Below, piece by piece: positions 34,148-45,775 of a stretch of DNA of 64,000 bases (positions within the stretch are counted from its first letter, which is position 1; each line of letters opens with the position of its first letter). The translations under genes and the position numbers were made by a program. This stretch comes from Fistulifera solaris. Taxonomy: Eukaryota > Bacillariophyta > Bacillariophyceae > Naviculales > Stauroneidaceae. The notes under the pieces are model-generated. The model saw only the letters and a list, made by a program, of their open reading frames with translations, was not told where the DNA came from and ran no database searches. The DNA lies in NCBI GenBank assembly GCA_030295235.1, contig AP026123.1, forward strand, positions 1,054,001 through 1,118,000, read 5' to 3'.

Positions 34148-35024
34148 TTGGTTTACGGGAACCACGACAGCATCATTTCAGTCATGAACATTATTCTAAA
34201 ATCTACACGAAAGCCAATTTGCACGAATTTCGTCCTTCTTTTTAGCTACGTAGGCCTCAATTAATTTTCATTAAAATGTAGAAAAGCATTGGCAATGCAG
34301 AGTTCGTATTCACTCGTTCTAGATGCATGCTGGTCGCTTCTCGCATTTGTACTGTAGGCCAAAGTGTTGGTTTACGGGAACCACGACAGCATCATTTCAG
34401 TCATGAACATTATTCTAAAATCTACACGAAAGCCCATTTGCACGAATTTCGTCCTTCTTTTTAGCTTCGTAGGCCTCAATTAACTTTCATTAAAATGTAG
34501 AATAGCATTGGCAATGCAGAGTTCGTATTCACTCGTTCTAGATGCATGCTGGTCGCTTCTCGCATTTGTACTGTAGGCCAAAGTGTTGGTTTACGGGAAC
34601 CACGACAGCATCATTTCAGTCATGAACATTATTCTAAAGTCTACACGAAAGCCCATTTGCACGAATTTCGTCCTTCTTTTTTAGCTACGTAGGCCTCAAT
34701 TAATTTTCATTAAAATGTAGAAAAGCATTGGCAATGCAGAGTTCGTATTCACTCGTTCTAGATGCATGCTGGTCGCTTCTCGCATTTGTACTGTAGGCCA
34801 AAGTGTTGGTTTACGGGAACCACGACAGCATCATTTCAGTCATGAACATTATTCTAAAGTCTACACGAAAGCCCATTTGCACGAATTTCGTCCTTCTTTT
34901 TAGCTTCGAAGGCCTCAATTAATTTTCATTAAAACTAGAAAAGCATTGGCAATGCAGAATTCGTATTCACTCGTTCTAGATGCGTGCTGGTCGCTTCTCG
35001 CATTTTGTACTGTAGGCCAATCTG
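34148..35024. repeat. Tandem array, four copies of a ~219-bp unit
   Basis: Units start TTGGTTTACGGGAACC at 34148, 34367, 34586 and 34806; a fifth, partial unit starts at 35025. The spacing is 219, 219, 220 and 219 bp. Copies are nearly identical. Each unit includes GCCTCAATTAA and CTCGTTCTAGATGCATGC. No long coding frame runs through the array. Confidence 0.9.
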
Positions 35025-35369
35025 TTGGTTTACGAGAACCACGACTGCATTTCCTTTTGGGTAAGGTCCGCAGTAAATAAGTCAAATTTTTACTTCCCCC
35101 AACATAGGCTACGCACATCCACAAGCGATAATTCGGTTCGAGTTTCACTGGAAACGTAGCAATCAGGAGCGATGCAATGATTTGAAAGTCTACGTGTTGT
35201 TACGTAGCCTCCATACGAGTAGGAACGATACTTATTATTTTTTTGTGTAGATGTACACGGACATCGTGTATTTTGCCGTCTCGCTTTTTCGAGCCAAATA
35301 TGCATCAAGGACTTTTTACTTGCCCCGACATAAGTAACAATTACTTGTAAGCAATCCCAAACAGAAATT

Positions 35370-36800
35370 TTGTGGGCGTTCCAGATATTCTGGAATCGGT
35401 GTTTTGGGTCAAACAGAGATTTTGTCAGCGTTCCAGAAATGTTGGAACCAGTGTTTGGTGTCATGCAGAGATTCTGCCTGAATCCATAATCCTGGAATTA
35501 ACATTAAAAAAAAAATACTTTTCTTTCCCAGATTGTGTAATGTAGTCTAAAAAGCATGTTTTGAACATAGCGGTGAAAAATGTCACCCAAAAATAAATCA
35601 GCAGATTTTAGATTTTAAACAGATATAAGTACAGAGAAATACTCAATCGGCGATCAATTAACAGAATTTCTGTAAGACCAGAAACGACTCATCCAGAATT
35701 CCAGATTTTCTGGAATGTGCACTATCTTTCGTTATCATCAAAACACCGTGTCCAGAAAATCTTGAGCGTGCACCGCATTTCGGTAGGATCCCAAACACCG
35801 TGTCCAGACTATTTCCAAAACGTATTTAGCATTTCGGTACGATCGAAGAAATCTGGTCCAGAATTTCTGGACCACTACAGAATATCTGTATGACCAGAAA
35901 TGAATCATCCATAATTCATTCCAGATTTTCTGGAATGTCCACTTTCTTTTCGTTATCATCAAAACACCGCGTCCAGAAAATCTTGAGCGTGCACAGCATT
36001 TTGGTACGATTCCAAACACCGTGTCCAGACTACTGTATTTCCAAAACGTTTTTAGCATTTCCGTAGGATCGAAAAAATCTGGTCCAGAATTTCTGGACAA
36101 ATACAGAATTTCTGTATGACCAGAATTGACTCATCAAGAATTCCAGAATATCTGGAACGTGCACTTTCTTTCCTTATTATCAAAACACCGCGTCCAGAAG
36201 TTCTTGAACGTGCACAGCATTTCGGTAGGATCCCAAACACTGTATCCAGACCATTTCTAAAACGTTTTTTTGCATTTCGGTAGGATCGAAAAATCTGGTC
36301 CAGAATTTCTGGACCACTACCGAATTTCTGGTTTGGGTCGGACAGAGATTATGTGGACGTTCCTGAAATTCTGGATTAGGTGCTTTCAGTCATACCAGTA
36401 CAGAGATTGATTTCCGTTAAAGTTCTAGACCACGCCAGGGACTCAAATTGCAGAGAAGAATCCCGGCGGGCAGCTCGGCGATGGCTTTATCGCTTTTCGC
36501 TTATTATCCAATTTCCCGCATCCTCCAGAGATGTGTGGACATTCCAGAAATTCTGGAATCGGTGTTTTGAGTCACACAGAGATTTATTCAAGTTCCAGAA
36601 ATTCTGCAATAATTGGGTTGGGTCAGACAGAGATTCTGTGGAAGTTCCAGAAATTCTGGAATCGGTGCTTTTGAGTCAGACAGAGATTTTTTGGACGTTC
36701 CAGAAATTCTGGAATTGCTGGTTTGGGTCACACAGATATTTATTTACGTTCCAGAAATTCTGGAAAGAATTATTGGTTTGGGTCAAACAGAGATTTGTCA
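35370..36800. repeat. Satellite-like region of palindromic CCAGAAATTCTGG repeats
   Basis: A palindrome of the form TTCCAGAAATTCTGGAA, exact or with small changes, recurs many times (for example 35379, 35430, and several between 36537 and 36770). From about 35662 to 36320 it is embedded in a longer ~215-226-bp unit present about three times (units start near 35662, 35878 and 36104) with CAAAACACCG, GTGTCCAGA and GATCGAAAAATCTGGTCC blocks. From 36325 on, shorter ~50-60-bp units dominate. Open frames here arise from the repeat and are not treated as genes. Confidence 0.8.
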
Positions 36801-36959
36801 TGGGGTCATGGGGTCATGGGTATTTTATTGAAAAAATGAGACAGCGCTGCGATCATCGGATGACATCATTGTTTGCTCTCCTGTTCATCTTGATATTATG
36901 AAACATAAGATGTGCAGCCGTTACGTGTAACAACTGCAAGTGTTTCTTCATTGTTTCTC

Positions 36960-38536
36960 ATGTCGGCTGCGCTGTCACTTCCTCCGATTATCAGCGATAG
37001 ACGAAAACGTCTCCGAATTATTTTTTGGGTATTTTTGATCTGCACCTCCTGCAAAGTGCTTTTGTTTCCCAGCTATCGATCGACGGACTTTGATGTTCAT
37101 CGTCATTGGAAGGCGGTCACACGGCATTTACCTGTCGGGGAGTGGTACTGGGATGATCAATACGTTGATACGCGGCACACTCTGGATTATCCACCCGGCT
37201 TTGCTTGGCTCGAGTACGCCTGGACGAATAACTACGTAGTGTCGGCTTTACTGAAACATGGCTGGGTCGATGAAGATTGCTTTGCATTGTTGTCTGACTC
37301 AAGGGATGGACTACTGCAACCTGTAACTAATTCGTGTATCGCATTTATGCGCTCGACCGTCATTGTCGGTGACATGATTTTCTGGGTCGGTGCGTATGCG
37401 GTGGCGCATGTTGTGGAGTCGACGTTTTCATGGCCAACTTTTCTAGGGTTGGTACTCTATCCAGGTCTCTTGTGGTTAGATCATGTGCACTTTCAGTACA
37501 ATGCCCTCATGATTGGCGTTTGGCTCTTGTCGATTGCTGCTTTGTTGCGAGCGAATATAACCGATCGTGAGCACATCGCTTCATATTCACTGCTGGGGGC
37601 GGCATTTCTCTATTCGTTGCTTTCAACAATGAAGCATTTGTACTTGATGTTCGCACCATGGTATACAATCTATTTGCTTCGAAGATATTGTCACAATCCT
37701 GGAAAGGGTCCCTCTTTTGTATTTTCATTTCCAAAATTCATCATCTTGGGGTCAATGACTGTGACAACTCTTTCGATACCTTTGATCCCAATGACCACTT
37801 TATCGGTGCATCCTGTGAAAAAATGATGCAACAATTACATCTTCGTCTCTTCCCTTTCGGTAGAGGTCTTGTTCATGACTACTGGGCGGGCAATCTTTGG
37901 GCTTTCTACGCAGCTGCCTCTAGAATAGTTCAACTGCCGGAAGTAACACCTAAACAGACAGCCATACTGCTGCTGCTTTGTCAGTCGCCTAGCTATTGGT
38001 ATTGCTGGAAAGCCGCTGCAACACGCGACAATTCTCTTCTGCTGCTCTCCATGTCCCTGTGCGGGGCCGCATCTTTCTTTGTGTCCTACCATGTCCACGA
38101 GAAAGCCATTTTGAACGTTTTGGTACCCCTAACTTTGTGGGGCGTGCAAAAATTCGATCGATTTGATTTTTGGTGGGAGTGTACCGCTTGGGGGACCATG
38201 GGTCTCGTTCCGCTATTGTATGAACCGCGCGAGCTATTACTCAAGGGCATCACATTCACCTGCTATCTTTGTGCCTTCTATGGATATCACAAGACGCATC
38301 ATCAGCCAGTGCCCTTTTATACAAGGTACAGAAAAATGATGATGTATGTTCCATATCGGTTTCATGGCTTCTTACTGGCAGCGGTCTGGATAATGGTCGA
38401 TCTGATACCCATTCGAGCATTTGGTCGATTCGAATTTGCACCGCTCGCACTGACAAGTCTATTCTGTGCCTTTGGTCTCACTATCGCCTTTATTCGTTTA
38501 TTGTACTTTATCGTTACTGATAAGGTTATTTTATGA
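36960..38536 (+). CDS. ALG8: ALG8-type dolichyl-P-glucose alpha-1,3-glucosyltransferase, one-base frame break
   Basis: The first in-frame ATG is 36960 (a GTG at 36912 is also in frame). The protein is multi-pass and contains FDVHRHWKAVTRHLPVGEW and TLDYPPGFAWLEY, the lumenal active-site region shared by ALG6 and ALG8 and closer to ALG8. Later come LFPFGRGLVHDYWAGNLWAFY and FGYHVHEKAIL-like residues (SYHVHEKAILN). The enzyme adds the second glucose to the dolichol-linked oligosaccharide in the ER before N-glycan transfer. The frame changes at the A6 run 37818-37823, which needs a seventh A to join VHPVKK to MMQQLHLRLF. The family is clear; ALG8 rather than ALG6 is likely but not proven. Confidence 0.85.
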
Positions 38537-39487
38537 TGTTATTTAAGCTTTAAAAATCCGTCTAGCTATAAATGATTTCCGATGTTAGATTTGTGGCGGA
38601 CGTTTGGTAGAGGTGCGATCCCAACAAAGGATTGAACTTAGACAATGCAGCTATAGTGAATAGCCGCTCGAACGAAAGCCTCCATTACAACTTCTTATGC
38701 AACAGTCGGTCTTCCTCTACTTGCTACGTCAGTTCGCGATTACTCCGTCGGTACCTTGTAACTAACCTCCCCGGAAAATAATAGAGTAGTGATTCGTGAC
38801 TCAAATGCAGTCGTGCCGAAATACGGACAACACTCTGGATACAACGATTCAGAATTATGAACGAATCCTGTGTTGAAACCGATGCCTATCTATCTATTTA
38901 TCTATTTATCTATTTATAGCGCGCTGTCCGTGTGTGTATGTGTGTGTCACGTCGGTCCCGGTTGTTCAGTCCCGGGTGTGACGCTATCCCCGGGGATCGA
39001 GCCCCCGCTTGCGGGAAGGGCGAGAACGAAAAAAGCCCTGCAGGGCTAGACGCCGCAGGCGGCTAGTAATAATTATAATACCGTAAGATATACTAGTAAG
39101 TTTTCACAAATTAGCAGAACGGATGAAGGGTAGGTAGCAATCTGGCTCGGTAGAATACAGATTCACGACTCACTTGCAGTCTTGTATAATTAATCTTACG
39201 CTTTGGGGCTATAGTAATTCGGAGGATATCACTACGGTACTGCAAATACATTATAGCTGATACTAGATCTCACCCGGTACTTACTGTCGTGCTGGACCTC
39301 ACTCCATTCATTCACACGCAAAAATCTTTTCCACCGCGTGACCTTACGATGATGCGCAGCAGCAAAAAAGGTCGGCGTGTTGCTCATCAAAAGTTGTAGC
39401 AGCAATACTGGTACTACCTGAACGAACAAAAAGAACGTTTACCATTTACCAATAAATTCACGTTTAAAAGGGTGACATTTAAAGACT
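38537..39487. other. Intergenic with tetranucleotide repeat, GC hairpin island and dispersed repeat copy
   Basis: About 950 bp without a gene. It holds a TATC/TATT microsatellite (38888-38918), a GC-rich island with several short perfect hairpins (about 38920-39070), a dispersed ~90-bp repeat (39141-39231) and hairpin-like GACT...GCAGTC motifs at about 38792 and 39161. Confidence 0.5.
38920..39070. repeat. GC-rich island of short hairpins
   Basis: Unlike its AT-rich surroundings. It contains the perfect 14-bp palindrome AGCCCTGCAGGGCT, a hairpin CCCGCTTGCGGG and a hairpin GCCGCAGGCGGC, close together. It could be the end of an unknown element. No function is assigned. Confidence 0.5.
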
Positions 39488-42400
39488 ATGAAGACAGGCA
39501 CTTTGAAACGACGAGCATCGCAGGCACTGTCTGACGATGCGTCTTCGCGTCACGCGGAGGATTCTGTACGCAAAAGTCCTTCCAAGAGCGCAGACAGGAA
39601 AGATCGTAGCTTATTACCAGCGGGGAAGAAACGAGGGGGGATTCGTCGCAAAAGTAATCCCGATGGTACACCGAGGCGTCGAGGGCGGCCCCCGAAAAGT
39701 CAAAAGTCGTGTGTCAGCACCAAGCGGCCAACCGTGAAACGTCAAAATTCAATGCCCGCGACTTCAGTGGTCGTAAAATCAGACGATGCGCCGACAAGAT
39801 TAGTCAATCCGCTGATCGAATGGCCTCCAGCCGTAAAGGATCCCTATATCGATCCGAACAAGAGGCAACGGTTGTCGGTGGATACTCCGGCGCCGACAGT
39901 TCTAGAGAGAAGCGCAAGTTGTTCCAGCGAGGCTGCTCCGACTGAACCTTCTTCGAAAGCAAGTATAAGTGACATGGATGTAGCTAGTGTCAAACACACG
40001 GGGCGCGTAGGGGATATGGTGCAAATGTTGGATTTAGAACGACCGGATACATTCCCGTTGGCCTGGCAGGCTCAACTCTTGGGGCTCTCTTTGCCAGAAG
40101 TGATTCGGGTAGACGACGACATCCTACAACAAATTCGTGATGCGAATCCAATTGATGAATTTGTAGAGTTTGAGGAAGTAACTCCGGTGCAAACAAACTT
40201 CCAGTGGTCGTGGAGGAAGGAAGAAGAGGATGAGACTAAATTACTGTCAGAACGTGATCCTGTTTATGTGAGTTTACTGGATACCTCACCACAAAAGGAA
40301 TCGTTTTTCCACCCCGTATCTACCGCGCAATTCAATAAACTTCATCAATCGGTTGTCCTTGATACTTCGCCGATCCTCGCTCTGGCGCAAGAATGCGGCC
40401 TATGGACGCCAGGCAGTTGTTCCTTTTCGCTCATGCCATCATCGTCCGGTTGCTTTGGTTGGGACGTTTTGTCGAAGGATGGTCCGCCGGGCTTTATCAA
40501 AACACAACTTGAATGGTATTCTTCACCAGATCTTGAGCGGAACGAACTCGTGAGCCGATGGCAGTCATTTCAAATCGGCACTCATCACTGGATCGACGAT
40601 TCCATGGAACTGGACAATCGCAAGAGAAAAAAAAGTCGAACGGTCTTCCGGCTTGACTAGCTTGGCAGCGACAGCATCGGTTTCGGGTGACGAAAAAGAT
40701 GAACTTTTGGTGAGGAAGACAGCGGTCGCGGTAAAGCGCACACACTCGGCGATGGATGAGACCTTGGCAGACACTACCGAAGCACCAGCGGAAGGCCTAA
40801 TGATTCTCTTGTTTACCATGGCCTTGGAGCACGCCCGCGCTTGTGGAATCAGCTATATTTCGATTGAGAACATGTCTCTGGAGTGGAAGACTCTGTTCAC
40901 GACTTATTTCAGGATGACTGTCAAGCACGAGATGGTGGAGTCGAAAACGGCGTCCCTTGTTTGTGACCTGACCAAGATAAGCCACCGTTATACGTTTCTA
41001 TTATTCCAACAGCGGATGAAAAGTCTTACTGGTCAACCCATGAAGGAATCAGATTTCTCCGTACAAGACCAATCAAGTTGTATCCGCTGTATTGCGTCGA
41101 TTGCTCGCGCAGTAATATATTCTGAGGATAGAAGCGGAGAGATTTGCGGAGCCGAAGAGGATTTACACTCTCGGCGTGCGGTCTTTCGTGCCTCTCTTAA
41201 CTCGTCAGTTGATTTCGTTAGTCTTCGAGATGACGGAAAGAATGGTGATAAAATTGATCATGTGGTCGGTGAGCCCGAAACATCTTTTCATCTCATACGG
41301 TCATTCCAGCGACAACCTGAACAAATTATTGCCACTTCTGAAGTCTGTGATGAGATCAATTCCAGAGGAAAAGAGTTAGTTGTACTGGAGAGCAATCTGC
41401 AGCCGAAGTTGCACGACTTGATGGCTAGTTCAATTCGAGAGCGGATTAATTTTGAACGATTCCGCGAGAAAAGGGAGAAAGAGCGCGACACCCTTGAAGA
41501 GAGTTTGAGACTTATCGAACGGCGAAGAGAGCAAGATTTGGCTTTTCAGAGACAGCAAGAGCAGGACATGGAAGCAGTTTGCGTAATATGCGGGGATGGA
41601 GAAGTGACACCTGACAACCAAATGGTTTTCTGCGAATCATGTGATGTGGCTGTCCATCAAATCTGTTACGGGATCGAGAAAGTACCCGAGGGTGATTATT
41701 ACTGCTACGCCTGCACGCGTCTTCAGAGAGAGACCGTAGATCACGGGGCCGATACGGTAGGATCAACTCAGCCGCGTGGCGTCTGTTGTGAACTCTGCCC
41801 GTTGAAAACCGGGGCCTTTATTGAAACTGCTACAAAAGCTGATATCGATACCGCACCCTTTGGAAAGTGGATACATGTTGTCTGTGCGAAATGGCAAGGT
41901 TTGCGGTTCGAACGTTCTCCTGACGTAATCGAAGATGTGACAGATCTCAAAATAAGATTTCGTCAATACGGCATAAAGTGTTCTTTATGCAATGGAGAAC
42001 GAGGAGCCATGATTAAATGTAGGCACGAGGAATGCAAGATGTGGGTTCATGTCACCTGTGCCAGAGCCGTGGGTAACTGCGTGGTCGTACATGGAGAAAA
42101 TGCCTTAGGCGACATAGAAACAAACCCGTGGACATTGCTTTGCCCTAAACACTCCCAAATTCCGACGAAAGATATTCCAGCAGGATCATTGACAGTCGAA
42201 AAGCTTACACTCCTAGCAAAAGAATTTCCTCCTGAACCTCAGCCTCCTCCTGTCGATGTAGTTCCTCGGCCGTTCAATACGATAGGTGGAGACGAGCGTG
42301 AGATGCTTTTACAAAACGAAGAATACGAGAGAGCATTGTTGGTGGAACTCACGACGAAACGTCTAAATGGATATCGATGCGAAGTATGCGACACGGTGGA

Positions 42401-44389
42401 AGTAGACGGAAAGAATATGCTTCGGTGTCCTTCATGTTTGACAATATGTTGTGTGTCATGTAAATTTGATTCGGATGATTCGGACAGTGGATACAAATGT
42501 CAGTCGTGCAGATATCTTGAAAAGAATAAGAAAAGTGACGAGGAAAGCGAAGTTCCGGCTTGCCTTCTTTGCTGCCAGAAAGGTGGAGTTCTACGTCCCG
42601 CTACTGCGAAGACTATAGGGAGAAAGTCATACTGGAAGAACAATCCGGATGAATACCATAAATCTTTCTTTGGAAAGAACATTTGGGTTCACTCTGTCTG
42701 CGGCTTGTAAGTTGTTTCTTTCCTTTGTCGATTCTTGTGTTTTTATTAGTTTGTAACACGTCTAAGCGTGCGCTAACTTTCTCTTCACCATAGTTGGATT
42801 CCCAAGGTGGAAGTAACTTACTCTGGGGTTGTCAATTGCTCCGATGTTGTCATGGCCAACGGCAAAGGGGCTTATTTTGGCACAAAGTCGTTGTTTTCTG
42901 TGTGGACAGTCAGATGGACTCAAAATTCGGTGCAGCGACGATTGTTGCGCGAGACAAAGAAACAGCGAACAAAGTTTTTATCATGTCACTTGCGCGCGTC
43001 AAGCTGGTCTTGAAGTAAACGTTTCGGGTGATGACGATTTGGTTTTTTACAGTGAGTCAAATATTTGAATTGAATGTTTTATCTCCATTCTTCTCATTTT
43101 TTGTCGTCAGTGAAATGCTACAAGCATTGTGGTAATGATTATAATTTCAGGGCGAAAATCGAAGATCTTCTTGAAATCGAAAAGAGACGATCAGGGAAAT
43201 TGCTATCAAAATATCACATGCCGATGACGTTCTCACATGCCCAGAGACTTTTGAATTCTGCTATTCAAGTCATGCGAACGCTCGGATGGGCTTGGCGTTG
43301 GGCTGAGTGGTGGGTTGACTATGATTCATCCTGGGAGCCTCTTCTTGAGCCTGGGCAGATCGAGTCTAAGATGACGAAAGAGGAGCTAAAAATCGTCGAA
43401 AGTACGAGAGCGTCTAGGTGCGAGGATGCTCGCAGATGTCGACTGGCGGCGTTTAGTGTTGCTCTTCGTGAAAGGCTTTATGACGAAGGAAATTACTTCG
43501 ACCGGGCTTCATTTGATCGCGCCATGCATGCGTTATTGGCGACTACGAGTCTTGTCGGACCTCTGGAAAGCTTCGAGAAAGACTTTCTAGTGCAATGGCT
43601 CGGCCGGGCATATCGGTCAAAATCAGCGCTGTTGGGTTACGGTGACGAAAAAATAGAGCCTTTCCACGGTGTTTGGTGTCTTCACAAAAAGACAACTCAG
43701 CAAAGTTTTCTCTTGGGGGAAGGATTGTGCCAGGAAAACAGGAATTGAGAAAAGGATGCCTTTTCGAGAGTGTTGAAGAAGTTGACGATTTCTTGATGAC
43801 GGAGCTTGATGAGCCCTTAGATCCTGTTGCGACCGTCGCTCCGACAATACCAATACCAAAGCGATCTCCGGGTAGACCCCGAACAGCTGCAAAACACAAG
43901 GAATGCGATCCTCGCAGCCATGAAGTCAAATCGCCGCCTTCTAGACGCAGTTCAAGTAGATCTCGAGGAAGAGCGAATCGAGCCCAAAAGGACTCTGACA
44001 GACAAAGAGATGTTCCCGTCGCGAAAAAACGCTCTCCTGGACGACCAAAAGCGTCCCGGATCGAATCACCAGAAATATCTCAGGATTTAACAACAACGAT
44101 AGTTCCGGATAGGCCATCAAAACGATCTCCAGGTCGACCTGCAAAGCGATCTCCAGCTAAATCGCGCAGCCGCTCTACAGGTAGAGCTCGCCATGTCGAG
44201 CAAGGCGTGGATGATACAAACATTCTACGACCGAGGCGAGGCCGACCAAGTCGAGTACCCCAAATCGCAGGGAATGATGGGGATACAGGCCAGAATATCC
44301 CGTCAGGTACAGCTAGTGTCTCGACTCGACGTACCAGATCTTCGCGGAGCAATGATGGGAGCGGGGAATCAAATCAAAGCGGTACTTAG
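39488..44389 (+). CDS. Large PHD/ePHD-finger chromatin protein with AT-hook tail, three exons, several frame breaks
   Basis: Exons: 39488-42706, 42794-43051 and 43111-44389, with introns of 87 and 59 nt (GTAAGT and GTGAGT donors). The N-terminus has an AT-hook-like motif (RRRGRPPKSQK). Near 41580 a PHD finger (CVICGDGEV, FCESCDVAVHQICYG, YYCYAC) is followed by an extended PHD (CCELCPLKTG, WIHVVCAKW, CSLCNGERGAMIKC, MWVHVTCARAVG), as in JADE/BRPF/AF10-type histone readers. More zinc-binding clusters follow (CEVCDTVEV; CFLCGQSDG). The tail holds several KRSPGRP-type AT-hooks. One-base slips lie at the A8 run 40627-40634, somewhere in 42867-42886, and at TTT 43672-43674. It probably reads histone tails and binds AT-rich DNA. 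No catalytic domain is seen. Confidence 0.82.
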
Positions 44390-45153
44390 AGCAATTTAAG
44401 TGATGAACAAAGACGGCGACAACGAAGGGTTTTGGAAGCCAGATCCAATCTGCTGTTGAACAAGTTGGTCGACCAGGCGGATGATTCTTTGAATACACCT
44501 TTGCTGCAGCTGCCGCCGTGGGTGTGATGTCTTCTTTGTCGTCGAATCCTTTTGCTGTCGCAACTGCGGTGAGCAGCTTGAACTGGAAGCAAATGATAGT
44601 ACCCACTAGTACTTCGTTACCCACGCGGTTTCCCTTGAATTACCAATGGCCACCCAACAACAGAGAGAAAGTCGGTTTACTCGCCTGCAAAAGCGCCGAT
44701 TCACATCGAATATTCTTTCGTATATCATCATGGAGCACCCAATGAAGTACCAAATGGGTGGAGCCACGCGCTGCCACTTCTTGTACATGATTTTCGCAAT
44801 TTGGGTACTGCTATGGTTATCTCATGGCAAAACGGATTGTCGGATGTGGTCAAGCGTGATTCCTGTTGCACTTTGCTTTGCCCATTGGTCGACTTAGTCC
44901 TTTTAGTAATCGATATAGAATCTTTCCGTGTTCATTCTTTGATCCGATTCGCTTGTTGTAAACTCCCTTGCCAATCCCATTTACTATTCATCTAAAATAT
45001 TATCAAGAAACGGATACTCGGTTAACGTGTTGTCTGTGGGGTGGTCTCGACGTAAACGACAAGCACCAATTCGTGAGGATTTGGAATTTCGTTGATCTAT
45101 CGATGATTAACCAATTGCCAATGACGGCCACCTTTACGTAGATGGTGAAAGCG
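44390..45153. other. 3' region of the PHD gene, coding-like tail after the stop
   Basis: Right after the TAG at 44387-44389 the same frame stays open for about 45 codons (SNLSDEQRRRQRRVLEAR and on to LLQLPPWV) and then stops near 44527. This tail looks coding. It may be a true C-terminus hidden by a sequence error or an unseen splice. Beyond 44600 I see no supportable gene. Confidence 0.45.
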
Positions 45154-45775
45154 AAAACATGTCTGGGGAATCTAGAATATCGATGATTTTTGATTGATGA
45201 TGGACCACGCAATTCGACTTTAATTCGTGCGATCTTTGTCACAACAACGGGCCTCAGTGGACGTGTATTGACGGCAGGAGTGTCAACTTATGCAATACTT
45301 GATAATAAATTGAACGCCCTTCGCGTCAATTCCGTCGTTATACCATTTTATAGATAAAGAGTGATAATATTCACCAGAGAAATGTCATGAAATGAAAGGT
45401 TTTCTGTCCCAAAATCGATTGTTGCGATCGAATGAGGTCGTTGCAAAAGAATGGGCCAAAATCATGGGCAATCCCCTTGCATTTTTGAGCAAAAATTCAC
45501 GGTTTGGCACACTAGCTTTTTAAAGTAGGTTTACAGGCAATGTAGCTCAAATAAGTAGTCCCGTGTTCGGAGCGGTACTTCTCGAATGCGACATGTCGGA
45601 GCGTGTATCGAAAATGTCCCTCAGGACGCACGGACAGACTGGACCCTCTTTTAGACTCGTGATCAAAATGAGAGACCGTGACTCGCAGTTCTCGTACTAC
45701 ATTTCCTATAGTCGACGTCAGCATGGAGATGAACATTCGGCGTTCGAGGAAAGACGACAATGAGTGCGGTCGGTG
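45154..45775 (+). repeat. ~620-bp repeat, left copy of an inverted pair
   Basis: About 90% identical, in opposite orientation, to 49312-49943. It contains the conserved core GACGCACGGACAGACTGGAC near 45621. Open frames inside it are short. The superfamily is unknown. Confidence 0.85.

Noticed and set aside
34000-36780. Heat-shock element array
   Set aside because: The GAA/TTC units are spaced by one base in the middle instead of two, and the boxes are not near a gene start.
36380-36901. Long open frames through the palindromic satellite
   Set aside because: They repeat the satellite units in sequence and have no recognisable domain.
38940-39010. A tRNA-like T-arm (GGATCGAGCCCCC)
   Set aside because: No matching D-arm, anticodon arm or acceptor stem; better explained by the GC hairpin island.
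44520-44900. A second gene after the PHD gene
   Set aside because: Frames of 60-80 codons overlap without a domain or clear start.
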